NCBI GenBank assembly: GCA_050692055.1
Contig: JBOGTC010000023.1
Span: 1 to 24,589 of the forward strand
Direction: 5' to 3'
DNA from: JBOGTC01 sp050692055
GTDB lineage: Bacteria > Chloroflexota > Limnocylindria > QHBO01
Length of the DNA: 24,589 bases
The notes beneath the pieces are model-generated. The model made no database searches, was not told the DNA's origin, and worked only from the letters and a program-made list of their open reading frames with translations. Below, in pieces: positions 1 to 7,113 of this stretch. Position 1 is the stretch's first letter; each line of letters opens with the position of its first letter. A program made the translations under genes and the position numbers.

Positions 1-1
1 G

Positions 2-487
2 CTGCGGGCGGGCTTCGGTGCCGCGGCCGGGCTGGCGGCCGGCGTCGTGGGCGTCGCGGTCCTGCGGCCGGCAGCCGACGGCGAGCCGATCCGGGACGAC
101 GCCGAGGGCCTCATTGCCGGCGACGGCTTCTGGGACGAGGTCGCGACCCTCGACGAGCTGCCGCCCGGCGCCGCCATCCGCTTCAGCACCGCCGCCTTCG
201 AGGGATTCGTCGTCAACGACGGCGGCGACGTTCGCGCGCTCTCGAGCGTCTGCACGCACATGGGCTGCACGCTGCACTTCCGACCGGACTGGCAGGACCT
301 GCGTTGCCCGTGCCACGGCGCCAGCTTCAACCTCGCCGGTCAGCTGGCCAACGGCCCGGCCGCCTGGCGGAGCGGAGGGGGATACCGCGGCGATGCGCGG
401 GCCTACCCGGTGCAGCTGCCGCCGCTCGTCCGTCCGCGGGTCAAAGTCGAGGACGGCCGCATCCTGGTCTGGACCGCCCAGGTCTAG
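2..487 (+). CDS. Rieske [2Fe-2S] protein, 5'-truncated
   Basis: C-terminal 161 residues of a membrane-anchored Rieske protein; the start lies left of the window. The visible N-terminus is a hydrophobic Gly/Ala-rich segment (visible residues about 3-21) that looks like the end of a Tat signal or membrane anchor. Box I is CTHMGC (visible residues 84-89) and box II is CPCHGASF (102-109). These supply the two Cys and two His ligands of the [2Fe-2S] cluster and the disulfide Cys pair typical of high-potential Rieske proteins. Such proteins carry electrons from quinol to a cytochrome c. It is a second Rieske gene, distinct from the one at 8536-9192, and its partner genes should lie to the left. Its stop codon overlaps the stop of the convergent small membrane protein gene in a shared CTAG. 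The family is certain from the motifs; the parent complex cannot be told. Confidence 0.9.
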   Translation: MRAGFGAAAGLAAGVVGVAVLRPAADGEPIRDDAEGLIAGDGFWDEVATLDELPPGAAIRFSTAAFEGFVVNDGGDVRALSSVCTHMGCTLHFRPDWQDLRCPCHGASFNLAGQLANGPAAWRSGGGYRGDARAYPVQLPPLVRPRVKVEDGRILVWTAQV

Positions 488-714
488 GTGCTCATCACCT
501 CGACGACGTAGGCGATCAGGTACGGGATCGCGACGATCATCAGGACCACCGCGAGCACGATGCCCGCGAACAGGAAGAGGCGCAGGTCGGGCGGCTCGGC
601 GCGCTCGGGCGGCGGCGTGAGTCGCTTCGGCAGATGGGACGGACGCCGTGGCCGCTGATGCTCGTACTTGTTCGGCGTCTTGAGGTCCGGCATGCGCAGG
701 CGTGGCTCAGGCAT
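484..714 (-). CDS. small single-pass membrane protein, hypothetical (76 aa)
   Basis: A 76-aa protein with a charged, proline-rich N-terminal half (residues 1-45) and one strongly hydrophobic segment near the C-terminus (about 46-70, beginning LRLFLFAGIVLAVV). It is likely a tail-anchored or single-pass inner-membrane protein. The ATG at 714 was chosen over the upstream GTG at 747 because it lies 5 nt after the stop of the 2-hydroxyacid dehydrogenase gene, whereas the longer form would overlap that gene by 28 nt. It is the last gene of a minus-strand set with the aminotransferase and dehydrogenase. No family is recognised and no function is proposed. Confidence 0.6.
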   Translation of the reverse strand: MPEPRLRMPDLKTPNKYEHQRPRRPSHLPKRLTPPPERAEPPDLRLFLFAGIVLAVVLMIVAIPYLIAYVVEVMST

Positions 715-719
715 GCGCG

Positions 720-1703
720 CTACCCGTAGACCTCGGGGTTGATGCACGTCGGCAGCGGCTCGCCGCCCAGCCCGGCGAGCAGGTTCGCGGCGGCCATCGC
801 CGCCATCTTGCCGCGGGTGACGCGGGAGGCCGAGGCGATGTGCGGCACGACGAGGCAGTTCTCGAGCGTGAGGAGCGGATCATCCCCGCGTAGCGGCTCG
901 GGATCGGTCACGTCGAGCGCAGCGGCGAAGATGTGACCGTCGCGCAGCGCCTCGTACAGCGCCGCGTGATCGACCACCGGCCCGCGCGACGTGTTGACGA
1001 GCACCGCCGTCGGCTTCATGCGCCGCAGCGCATCGGCATCGATGAGGTGGCGGGTCTCGTCGGTCAGGTTGGTGTGGAGGGTGACGAAGTCCGACTCGGC
1101 GAGGAGTTCGTCGAGCTCAACATGTCGCGCCTTGAGCTCGCGCTCCTCGTCCGGCGCGGCCGGCTGGACGTCATGGTAGAGGGTTCGCATCCCGAAGCCG
1201 ATCCCGCGACGGGCCATCTCGCGACCGATGCGGCCGAAGCCGATGATGCCCAGCGTGGCGCCATGGACGTCGACGCCCATGAGCAGCATCGGTCCCCACG
1301 TCTGCCACCGGTCGGCGCGGACGTAGCGAGAGCCCTCGTCCACGCGGCGAGCGGCGGCCATGAGCAGGCCGAAGGCGAGGTCCGCGGTCGTCTGGGTCAG
1401 CACGCCGGGCGTGTTACCACCCGGAATGCCGCGCCTGGTGAGCGCCGGGACATCGATATTGTCGAAGCCCACGGCGTAGTTGCTGACGACCTTGAGCTGC
1501 GGCCCGGCCGAGTCGAGCAGCTCGTCATCGACCGTGTCGGTGAGCAGGCTGAGGAGCCCGTCCACGCCGGCGACGCGGCGCAGCAGCTCGTCGCGAGGCG
1601 GCGGCAGCTCGTCCTCCCACAGGTCCGCCTCGCACGCCTCGCGGATGGGCTCGAGACCCTCGTCGGGGATGCGGCGCGCCACGAAAACTCGCGGGCGCGT
1701 CAT
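720..1703 (-). CDS. D-2-hydroxyacid dehydrogenase (glyoxylate/hydroxypyruvate reductase type)
   Basis: A 327-aa, full-length member of the D-isomer-specific 2-hydroxyacid dehydrogenase family, which reduces 2-oxoacids to D-2-hydroxyacids with NAD(P)H. The Rossmann dinucleotide motif GFGRIG is at residues 155-160. The catalytic triad is visible: Arg240 in NTSRGP, Glu269 in DPEP and His288 in PHIAS. The segment NTPGVLTQTTADLAFGLL (97-114) is close to glyoxylate reductases of the GyaR/GhrB type, so glyoxylate or hydroxypyruvate is the best substrate guess. It starts 13 nt after the stop of an aminotransferase gene, as expected for a pair that transaminates an amino acid and then reduces the 2-oxoacid. 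The substrate remains inference; the family is secure. Confidence 0.88.
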   Translation of the reverse strand: MTRPRVFVARRIPDEGLEPIREACEADLWEDELPPPRDELLRRVAGVDGLLSLLTDTVDDELLDSAGPQLKVVSNYAVGFDNIDVPALTRRGIPGGNTPGVLTQTTADLAFGLLMAAARRVDEGSRYVRADRWQTWGPMLLMGVDVHGATLGIIGFGRIGREMARRGIGFGMRTLYHDVQPAAPDEERELKARHVELDELLAESDFVTLHTNLTDETRHLIDADALRRMKPTAVLVNTSRGPVVDHAALYEALRDGHIFAAALDVTDPEPLRGDDPLLTLENCLVVPHIASASRVTRGKMAAMAAANLLAGLGGEPLPTCINPEVYG

Positions 1704-1716
1704 GGGAGGGTCACCG

Positions 1717-2922
1717 TCACCGGGCGCTCCCGGCAGTGGCCAGCTCTCCGGTGCGCTCGAGACGCGCCAGCGACTCCTCGACGCGCTCCAACGCGAGCGC
1801 CAGGTTCTCGCGCGAGTTGGCGTAGGAGAAGCGCAGGTGGCCCTCGCCGTGAATGCCGAAGGCGGTCCCGGCCAGGCCGCAGACGCCCGCGTCGTAGAGC
1901 AGGTGATCGGCGATCTCGGCGCTCGTGCGCCCGAAGCTCGACACGTTCGGGAACGCGTAGAAGGCGCCGTGCGGCATGACGCAGCTGACGCCCGGGATGG
2001 CGTTCAGTCCATCCACGATCAGCGAGCGCCGCGCGACGAACTCCTCGCGCATGGCATCGGCATCGGCCTGTGAGCCGACAAGCGCCTCGACCGCGCCGGC
2101 CTGGGCGAAGGCGTTTGTGCAGCTGACACTGTTGATGACCAGGCGGCTGAACGACGGCACCAGGGAATCCGGAAGGATCCCGTAACCAAGGCGCCAGCCG
2201 GTCATCGCGTACGTCTTGCTGAACCCGTCGAGCGTGATCGTGCGCTCCGCCATGCCGGGCAGCGTCGCGATGCTCAGGGGCTCGCCGGAGTACTGCAGCC
2301 GGCCGTAGATCTCATCGGCCAGGACCACCAGGTCGCGCTCGACCGCGATCTCGGCCAGGCGCCGGATACCGGCATCGGTCAGGATCGAGCCGGTCGGGTT
2401 GTGCGGCGAGTTGATCACGATCAGGCGCGTCCGATCGGTGACGAGGGAGGCGACCTCCTCGACGTCCATGCGGAAGTCGTTCGCCTCGCGCAGCGGCGCG
2501 GCCACCGGTCGCCCGCCGACGTAGGCAGCCATGCTCTCGTAGATCGGGAAGCCCGGATTGGGATAGATGACCTCGTCGCCATCCTCGATGAGGACGAGCA
2601 TGGTGTAGAACATGATCGGCTTGGCGCCGGGCGTGACGACCACCTGCTCGGCGGTCGCCTCGATCCCCTTCCAGCGCCTCACGTCCGCGGCGATCGCCTC
2701 GCGCAGCGGCGCGATCCCGGTGGCGGCTGTGTAGTGCGTGGCGCCGTCGTCGAGCAGCGCGCTGGCGGCCGCCTCGCTGACGTGGCGCGGCGTGTCGAAG
2801 TCGGGCTCGCCGATCTCCAGGTGGATGACCTCGCGGCCGGTCGCCTCCAGGGCGCGGGCGCGGGCCGCCGCCTCGAAGGCGGTCTCGGTCCCGATGCGCT
2901 CCATGCGGCTGGCGAGTTTCAC
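1717..2922 (-). CDS. class I/II PLP-dependent aminotransferase
   Basis: A 401-aa fold-type I aminotransferase of the AspC/AspB-like group, normal in length. The substrate and PLP-binding signature NSPHNPTG is at 171-178, DEIY at 203-206, and the Schiff-base lysine is Lys236 in the segment GFSKTYAMTGWRLGY, followed by the phosphate-binding Arg244. It transfers amino groups between an amino acid and a 2-oxoacid in the cytoplasm; specificity (aspartate, alanine or another amino acid) cannot be read from the motifs. The start is GTG at 2922, preceded about 8 nt upstream by AGGG on the minus strand. It leads a probable operon with the 2-hydroxyacid dehydrogenase and a small membrane protein. A possible -10 (TACACT) lies about 50 nt upstream. 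Confidence 0.9.
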   Translation of the reverse strand: MKLASRMERIGTETAFEAAARARALEATGREVIHLEIGEPDFDTPRHVSEAAASALLDDGATHYTAATGIAPLREAIAADVRRWKGIEATAEQVVVTPGAKPIMFYTMLVLIEDGDEVIYPNPGFPIYESMAAYVGGRPVAAPLREANDFRMDVEEVASLVTDRTRLIVINSPHNPTGSILTDAGIRRLAEIAVERDLVVLADEIYGRLQYSGEPLSIATLPGMAERTITLDGFSKTYAMTGWRLGYGILPDSLVPSFSRLVINSVSCTNAFAQAGAVEALVGSQADADAMREEFVARRSLIVDGLNAIPGVSCVMPHGAFYAFPNVSSFGRTSAEIADHLLYDAGVCGLAGTAFGIHGEGHLRFSYANSRENLALALERVEESLARLERTGELATAGSAR

Positions 2923-2969
2923 GTGACGGCCCTCGTGCGGGTCGGATGCATCGGCTCGGGGAAGTGCTC

Positions 2970-2975
2970 AGTGTA
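2970..2975 (-). promoter_or_regulatory. possible -10 element for the aminotransferase operon
   Basis: TACACT on the minus strand matches the TANNNT pattern and lies 47 nt from the GTG start at 2922. No convincing -35 hexamer was found at the usual distance, so this is only a candidate. Confidence 0.25.
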
Positions 2976-3108
2976 CCGATGACGACGGCCGTCCGGTACG
3001 AGGGCGCAACGAGCCGCCACCTGCCGCCACAACGCTGAGAGGGCCGCACGGTCCGGATTCACGTGACGTGCGTATCGCGTGCGCTGATCCCCGTCCGGAC
3101 GGCTCTCG

Positions 3109-3202
3109 TTCACGCCTGGTGTGAAGCCGGACGCTTCGGAGGTTGTGCGCCGCGCCCAATGGTTACCTCGTGTGAATCTGGACGCTTCGGAGCTCGTGCG
3201 CC
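3109..3202 (+). repeat. pair of 33-bp direct repeats with a near-palindrome, upstream of the Fe-S carrier gene
   Basis: Copies at 3119-3151 and 3170-3202 match at 29 of 33 positions; both contain GTGTGAA and GGACGCTTCGGAG and both end GTGCGCC. The period is 51 bp. The first copy overlaps a 17-bp near-palindrome at 3109-3125 (TTCACGCC-T-GGTGTGAA, one mismatch in 8 pairs). The pair lies just upstream of the candidate promoter at 3218-3248. It could be a tandem operator or a remnant of a dispersed intergenic repeat. The rest of the 387-bp gene-free stretch 2923-3309 shows nothing else recognisable. Confidence 0.6.
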
Positions 3203-3217
3203 TCGGTCTCGCCGAGA

Positions 3218-3248
3218 TTGCCGCCTTCACCGGCCAAGCTGCTATACT
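3218..3248 (+). promoter_or_regulatory. sigma70-type promoter for the Fe-S carrier gene
   Basis: The -10 hexamer TATACT (3243-3248) matches 5 of 6 consensus bases and stands out in GC-rich surroundings. A TTGCCG hexamer at 3218-3223 is a possible -35, with a 19-nt spacer, slightly long. Transcription would start near 3255, giving a leader of about 55 nt that includes AGGGAG at 3291-3296. Confidence 0.55.
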
Positions 3249-3309
3249 TTCCGAAGCGACCAGACCGATGCGCCGCGAATGCGGCGCGCAAGGGAGATTG
3301 CACACGAAC

Positions 3310-3735
3310 ATGACGATGTCAGAACAGCCGCGGGAGGCGGTCCCACTCAACGGCGCACCCGCATCGGGGGGGCAGTTGGTGACTGTGACCGAGGCGGCCG
3401 GCAAGAAGGTGCTCGAGCTCCGCTCGCGCGAGGGCAAGGAGGAGGCACGGCTGCGGCTCTTCGTGAAGAGCGGCGGGTGCTCCGGCTTCAGCTACGGCTT
3501 GGCCTTCGACGACAAGATGAACGAGGGCGACAAGCTCGAGGACCACGGCGGCGTGCCGGTGGTGATCGACCAGTTCAGCCAGCAGTACGTTGATGGCGCC
3601 GAGATCGACTACGTCGACTCCCTGATGGGCTCGGGGTTCGCGATCAACAACCCGAACGCCGTCAGCAGCTGCTCATGCGGCTCGTCCTTCAACACCGATG
3701 GGGCACCGGCCAAGGCCGGAGGGTGCGCGCACTAA
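3310..3735 (+). CDS. A-type iron-sulfur cluster carrier (HesB/IscA/ErpA family)
   Basis: A 141-aa protein of the HesB/IscA/SufA/ErpA family, which binds and passes Fe-S clusters to apoproteins in the cytoplasm. The three conserved cysteines are present: the first in the segment KSGGCSGFSYG, the last two in SSCSCGSSF near the C-terminus, where CSC replaces the usual CGC. The ATG at 3310 was chosen because it follows an AGGGAG (13 nt upstream) and a good promoter; the in-frame ATG at 3316 is an alternative. An in-frame extension reaches back to 3121, but it would run through the promoter and the direct repeats, so it is rejected. The first 30 residues before the core are low-complexity. It is monocistronic, with a strong terminator immediately downstream. 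The window's Rieske proteins and FeS flavoprotein are plausible clients. Confidence 0.88.
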   Translation: MTMSEQPREAVPLNGAPASGGQLVTVTEAAGKKVLELRSREGKEEARLRLFVKSGGCSGFSYGLAFDDKMNEGDKLEDHGGVPVVIDQFSQQYVDGAEIDYVDSLMGSGFAINNPNAVSSCSCGSSFNTDGAPAKAGGCAH

Positions 3736-3763
3736 CCCCAGCCTCTCCACCCCGCGACGCTCC

Positions 3764-3790
3764 AAGCCCCGGCCATGCGAGCCGGGGCTT
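3764..3790 (+). terminator. intrinsic terminator hairpin
   Basis: A perfect 10-bp inverted repeat (AAGCCCCGGC / GCCGGGGCTT) with a 7-nt loop lies 28 nt after the Fe-S carrier stop, followed by a short T-containing tail (TCGTCATTCGTT). The A-rich and T-rich ends of the stem suggest it works in both directions, although the minus-strand gene end at 3794 is the one it borders. Confidence 0.8.
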
Positions 3791-3793
3791 TCG

Positions 3794-4179
3794 TCATTCG
3801 TTCTCCGGCACTTCGCTGAAGGTGTCGTGGACCACCCGTTCGCCCAAGGGGCGCTCCAAGTCGACCAGCAACTGGATCTCGTAGCCCTCGAGGGTGCCCC
3901 TCATGGCGGGCCACGACAGTCCCCTTACCGTGATGATGACCTCCGTCTCGGTCTCGGTCACGCCGGTGACTCGTGTCCACTGTCTCTCGCCGCTGACGAC
4001 GACAACGCTCAGCGTGTCTGGATCCACCAGGATGTAGGAAGAGACAGGTAGGTCTGCCCTCCTCCGATGCCTGCCAAATCCCGCCCGCCGTCGCTCACCC
4101 AGAGCAAGGCGCCGACAGCGCCGACAGCGAAGCTGATGGCGAGCGCTGCGCCGATGACCCACCTCGTCTTGCGGGTCAT
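3794..4179 (-). pseudogene. membrane-anchored protein of unknown function, frameshifted
   Basis: Two adjoining reading frames look like one gene. The N-terminal part begins at ATG 4179 and has a short basic start (MTRKTR), a hydrophobic signal-anchor (about residues 7-28) and the stretch GGRDLAGIGGGQTYLS. This frame stops soon after, near 4009. The C-terminal part is read in the next frame from about 4055 down to 3794 (from SSYILVDPDTLSVVV to FSEVPENE) and has a protein-like, beta-rich pattern. Joining them near 4045-4060 requires one missing base in this sequence, so either the gene is broken or the assembly has a one-base deletion. The joined product would be about 128 aa, with one membrane anchor and an extracytoplasmic domain. 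No family was recognised. The region looks less GC-rich than its neighbours. Confidence 0.55.
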
Positions 4180-4370
4180 TAGCTGCCTGGAAGAACCTGC
4201 ACCCCGCATGGAAGCGCCGCTACTCCGCCACCGAAATTTCATCAGGTGGAGCTTACGGGGAAGATGTGGCCCGATCCTGGCTCTCGTTCCCCGCCCGTTG
4301 CACCGGGTGATACGCACGGGGAAGTTCGGCCGCCATACAGCGCCTTCTTCACCGATAGCCCCATGGGGTG

Positions 4371-4433
4371 CAACGCGCCAACGCGCCAGCGCGCTTGCCA
4401 GCCGCCAGCCACCGGGTCACCGGGTCACTGGGT
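4371..4433 (+). repeat. two adjacent 8-bp tandem repeat tracts
   Basis: At 4371-4394 three 8-mers lie head to tail (CAACGCGC, CAACGCGC, CAGCGCGC). At 4410-4433 a second set follows (CACCGGGT, CACCGGGT, CACTGGGT). They sit in the 320-bp gene-free stretch 4180-4499, between the frameshifted gene and the GbsR-type regulator. Nothing else was recognised in that stretch. They may be slippage products or repeated operator half-sites. Confidence 0.6.
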
Positions 4434-4499
4434 CATTGATCGTAATCGGGGCAAGGGGCCATGTGCTAGCGTTGATTAGCAAGTATTTGGTCGCGCCGC

Positions 4500-5267
4500 A
4501 TGCAGGAAGGAACGGGCGTCCCGCCAGCTCAGCCCATGGTGGCGGATTGGACTGCAGGTCTCGATCCGGCAGAGGAGATTCGCCGTAAGTTCGCCCGCGC
4601 CTGGGGCGAGATCGGCGCCGCGTGGGGCGTGGCGCCCTCGACCGCAGCCGTCCAGGGCTACCTGCTCGCTCACGGCGGACCGCTGAGCGAGCCGGAGGTG
4701 CGTCGAGCGCTCGGCATGAGCCACCGCGCGGCGAGCCTGGCGCTGGCGCAGTGCGAGGAGTGGGGGCTCGTCGTGCGCGCCGACACCGCGCGGCGCAGCG
4801 GCCAGCGTGGCCCGGCGGCCGCCGCCTGGGTCGTGGTGGGCGATCATTGGGAGTGGTTCCGCCGCGTGGCCGCCGCCCGCAAGCAGCGCGAGACCGATCC
4901 GGTGGTGCCGGTCATCGAGCGCTGCGCCACGATGGCGCGAGACGCGGCCGCCGAGCAGGTGAATCAGCCGGAGCTTGCCGTGCTGCGGGACCGGCTGGCC
5001 GGGCTGCTCGAGTTCGTGCGACGCTTCGACCGCGGCGTCGAGGTCTTCGTGCAGGGCGACCCGCGCGCGATCGAGCAGCTCTTCGCCGCGCTCGAGGCGC
5101 TCGACGACCAGACGGTCCGACGACTCTGGGCCCTGGTCGGCAGCCTGGGGACGGAGGACCTGTCGCGCGGGCTCGACGCACTCGGCAAGCTTCCCCCGGG
5201 TGCCACGCGGCGACTCATCGGCCTGGCCGACCAGCCGGCCCTGCGCAAGCTCCTCGGAATCGGCTAG
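4500..5267 (+). CDS. GbsR/MarR-family transcriptional regulator
   Basis: A 255-aa DNA-binding protein. Residues about 28-115 form a winged helix-turn-helix resembling the GbsR branch of the MarR superfamily: FARAWGEIGAAWGVAPSTAA, then a helix-turn-helix covering GGPLSEPEVRRALGMSHRAA and a wing with basic and glycine residues (about 95-108). In Bacillus this branch represses choline and glycine-betaine genes, but homologues in other phyla control unrelated operons, so the ligand is unknown. The C-terminal half (about 130-255) is helical, rich in Ala, Leu and Arg, and may serve in dimerisation. The ATG at 4500 has no clear ribosome-binding site; the ATG at 4536 is an alternative start. The gene stands alone, converging with the aldolase gene. 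The 8-bp repeats upstream could be its own operators. Confidence 0.8.
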   Translation: MQEGTGVPPAQPMVADWTAGLDPAEEIRRKFARAWGEIGAAWGVAPSTAAVQGYLLAHGGPLSEPEVRRALGMSHRAASLALAQCEEWGLVVRADTARRSGQRGPAAAAWVVVGDHWEWFRRVAAARKQRETDPVVPVIERCATMARDAAAEQVNQPELAVLRDRLAGLLEFVRRFDRGVEVFVQGDPRAIEQLFAALEALDDQTVRRLWALVGSLGTEDLSRGLDALGKLPPGATRRLIGLADQPALRKLLGIG

Positions 5268-5279
5268 GCCTCCGGCCTA
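5265..5279. terminator. short inverted repeat shared by two convergent stop codons
   Basis: TAGGCC-TCC-GGCCTA is a perfect 6-bp stem with a 3-nt loop. Its outer bases are the TAG stop of the regulator (5265-5267) and the TAG stop of the aldolase on the other strand (5277-5279). There is no T-run on either side, so action as a bidirectional terminator is uncertain. Confidence 0.35.
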
Positions 5280-6737
5280 CTCGCCGGAGCCGTCGTCCTC
5301 GAAGACCGATGCGCCTGCGCTGACCGCCGCTCGTCGCCTGCCGCCGAGCGCCGAAGGCAGCGGACGATTCAGTCGCACCGGCGTCACGTGGCGCTCCACG
5401 AGCTCCCGCGTGCTCGCGATGCCGAGCTCGTCGAACAGGATCCCGAACTTCTCGCGCAGGTTCGCGGCGATCTCGTCCGCGCTCTCCGCCGGCAAAGTCC
5501 AGAGATCACGCTTGAAGGGACCGATGGCCTTCTTGCGCGTCTTGTACAGGAACTGCTCGTCCGTCTCCCCCGCCTTGCGCTCGTCCGCGCAGTTGGCGAC
5601 GCACCACTCCATCATGTCGCCGCGCAGCTCGCTCGGCAGCCCGCCGGCGTCGTACAGGATGTTCTGGAAGCCCGTCGCCAGGTGAACCTCGGCGGCACCG
5701 GAGGCCGGGAAGTGGTGGAACGCGTCCTCCGGCAGCGTGCTGGCGCCGTGCTGGACGCAGCCGGCGAGCCCGAACTCGTCGCGCGCCACCGTCGACAGTC
5801 GGCGCAGGGTATCGAAGTCGATGCTCACCTCGGCCACGGTGCCATCCGGCAGCGGCACTCCACCGTGTGACGTCCCGGTCTGGATGCTCACCTTGCTCAC
5901 GCCCACGGGACTGCCGGCATCCGGCCCGAGCGCGTCGCGGTAGCCGTCGAGGTAGGCGCGCAGCTCCTCCTCGGTCGAGTTCGACTTCCCCACCTCGCCG
6001 ATCTCGCCGCCGATGCTGATCGTAACCCCTTCGGGCTCCAGCTCACGGATGAGCCGGGTCAGCTCGGCGGTGTTCTCGGCGTTCACGTGCTGCTGCTCGG
6101 CGACGGTCGGGAGCGAGAGATCGACCAGGGTCGAGGAGTCGATGTCGATGTTCAGGAAGCCGGCCGTGATGGCCTCCCGGGTCAGGGCCTTGATCCCCTC
6201 CAGCTCAGGACCCGGATCGCTGGCCCACTTGGTGGCATTGAACTGGAAGTGATCGCCCTGCAGGAAGACCGGGCCGCGCCAATCCTCCCGAATGGCGGCC
6301 GCCAGGATGACCGCCGTGTACTCGGCCGGCCGCTGGTCGGTGTAGGCCATCTCGCTCTTGGCGATCTCGAAGACGACGGCACCGGCATCGCGCTCCAGCG
6401 CGGCGGCGAGCGCCTGGCGAGCGGTGAGGTACGTGGAGGCGCGCACGTTGATGGCGGGCACGGTGAAGCCGGTGGCGTCGACCTCGCCGCGCCCGCGCGC
6501 CAGGTACAGGTCGTGAATCGATGCCGAGCCACAGCCGAGCTCCTGGCTCGCCGCCCAGATGACCCAGCGCACCGCATCCCGCACCGTTTCGTCGGCGTTG
6601 AAGACCGCCTCGAAGACGAGCTCGTCGGTCAGCTCCTCGCGGAATCGGGCCTCGTCGGTGATCTCGAGGCGATCACCGCTGATCCTGGCGATGCCCTCGA
6701 GGCGCGCCAGGAGATCGTCGCCGGATGCATAGCTCAT
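5277..6737 (-). CDS. class II fructose-bisphosphate aldolase family protein
   Basis: A 486-aa protein resembling zinc-dependent class II aldolases of the fructose/tagatose-bisphosphate type. Probable metal and active-site motifs are present: GDHFQ (His163), GGEIGEVG (Glu245, Glu248), TSHGG (His291) and VQHGASTLP (His330). It is longer than E. coli FbaA (about 360 aa), with an extra N-terminal helical segment and a basic, low-complexity C-terminus; related longer forms occur in other phyla. The likely reaction is reversible cleavage of fructose 1,6-bisphosphate, but another ketose bisphosphate is possible. The ATG at 6737 was chosen because of the GGAAGG ribosome-binding site 9 nt upstream; the longer reading frame to 6875 would overlap the upstream membrane-protein gene. 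It starts 34 bp after that gene, so it may be the last gene of the respiratory operon. Confidence 0.72.
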   Translation of the reverse strand: MSYASGDDLLARLEGIARISGDRLEITDEARFREELTDELVFEAVFNADETVRDAVRWVIWAASQELGCGSASIHDLYLARGRGEVDATGFTVPAINVRASTYLTARQALAAALERDAGAVVFEIAKSEMAYTDQRPAEYTAVILAAAIREDWRGPVFLQGDHFQFNATKWASDPGPELEGIKALTREAITAGFLNIDIDSSTLVDLSLPTVAEQQHVNAENTAELTRLIRELEPEGVTISIGGEIGEVGKSNSTEEELRAYLDGYRDALGPDAGSPVGVSKVSIQTGTSHGGVPLPDGTVAEVSIDFDTLRRLSTVARDEFGLAGCVQHGASTLPEDAFHHFPASGAAEVHLATGFQNILYDAGGLPSELRGDMMEWCVANCADERKAGETDEQFLYKTRKKAIGPFKRDLWTLPAESADEIAANLREKFGILFDELGIASTRELVERHVTPVRLNRPLPSALGGRRRAAVSAGASVFEDDGSGE

Positions 6738-6746
6738 GGATGAATG

Positions 6747-6752
6747 CCTTCC
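6747..6752 (-). promoter_or_regulatory. Shine-Dalgarno site fixing the aldolase start
   Basis: GGAAGG on the minus strand, 9 nt before the ATG at 6737. It supports this start over in-frame upstream codons. Confidence 0.6.
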
Positions 6753-6771
6753 GTGCAGGCTGGATGCCACT

Positions 6772-7113
6772 CTAGCGAAGAGCAGATGCCAGGGTGAAGG
6801 CCAGCAGCGGTGCCATGACCAGGCCGATGCTCGCCGCCAGCAGGTACCAGTCGCGCGCCGCGTGGGCGTCGGCAAGGCCGCGACGACGCAGGCCGCCGGT
6901 CCACCACAGCACGCCCGACAGTGAGGCGATGTACAGGACAGCCGACAGCGCCACGACGCCGATGGCGAACGGTCGGACTTCGACGCAATCGCCGAAGGCG
7001 ATCGGCCCCCCGGGAGGACACGGGCTGGCGATCTCGAGGCCGATGAGCCCGCCGGCGGCGGCGAGGACGGCCGCCGACCAGCCGACGTGAGCGGGGAGCA
7101 GGATCCTGGTCAG
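6772..7113 (-). CDS. three-helix membrane protein, hypothetical, apparent CTG start
   Basis: Reading from 7113 gives a 113-aa protein with three hydrophobic segments: RILLPAHVGWSAAVLAAAGG at the start, FAIGVVALSAVLYIASLSG in the middle and WYLLAASIGLVMAPLLAFTL near the end. A Cys/Pro-rich loop (SPCPPGGPIAFGDC) lies between the first two. No ATG, GTG or TTG is available before GTG 6954, which would cut off the first helix. CTG at 7113-7111 overlaps the stop of the upstream gene as CTGA, the same geometry as the ATGA couplings in this operon, so a rare CTG start is proposed. A conservative annotation would be the 60-aa form from 6954. No family was recognised; the position suggests an accessory of the cytochrome b complex. 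Confidence 0.5.
   Translation of the reverse strand: MTRILLPAHVGWSAAVLAAAGGLIGLEIASPCPPGGPIAFGDCVEVRPFAIGVVALSAVLYIASLSGVLWWTGGLRRRGLADAHAARDWYLLAASIGLVMAPLLAFTLASALR

Noticed and set aside
933..1979. 348-codon plus-strand frame opposite the dehydrogenase and aminotransferase genes
   Set aside because: Crosses two well-supported genes on the other strand and has shadow composition.
3121..3309. In-frame upstream extension of the Fe-S carrier
   Set aside because: It would run through the promoter and the direct repeats, and it lacks family homology pattern.
4436..4472. TTGATC and TAGCGT as a promoter for the GbsR-type regulator
   Set aside because: The spacer is about 25 nt, too long for a sigma70-type promoter.
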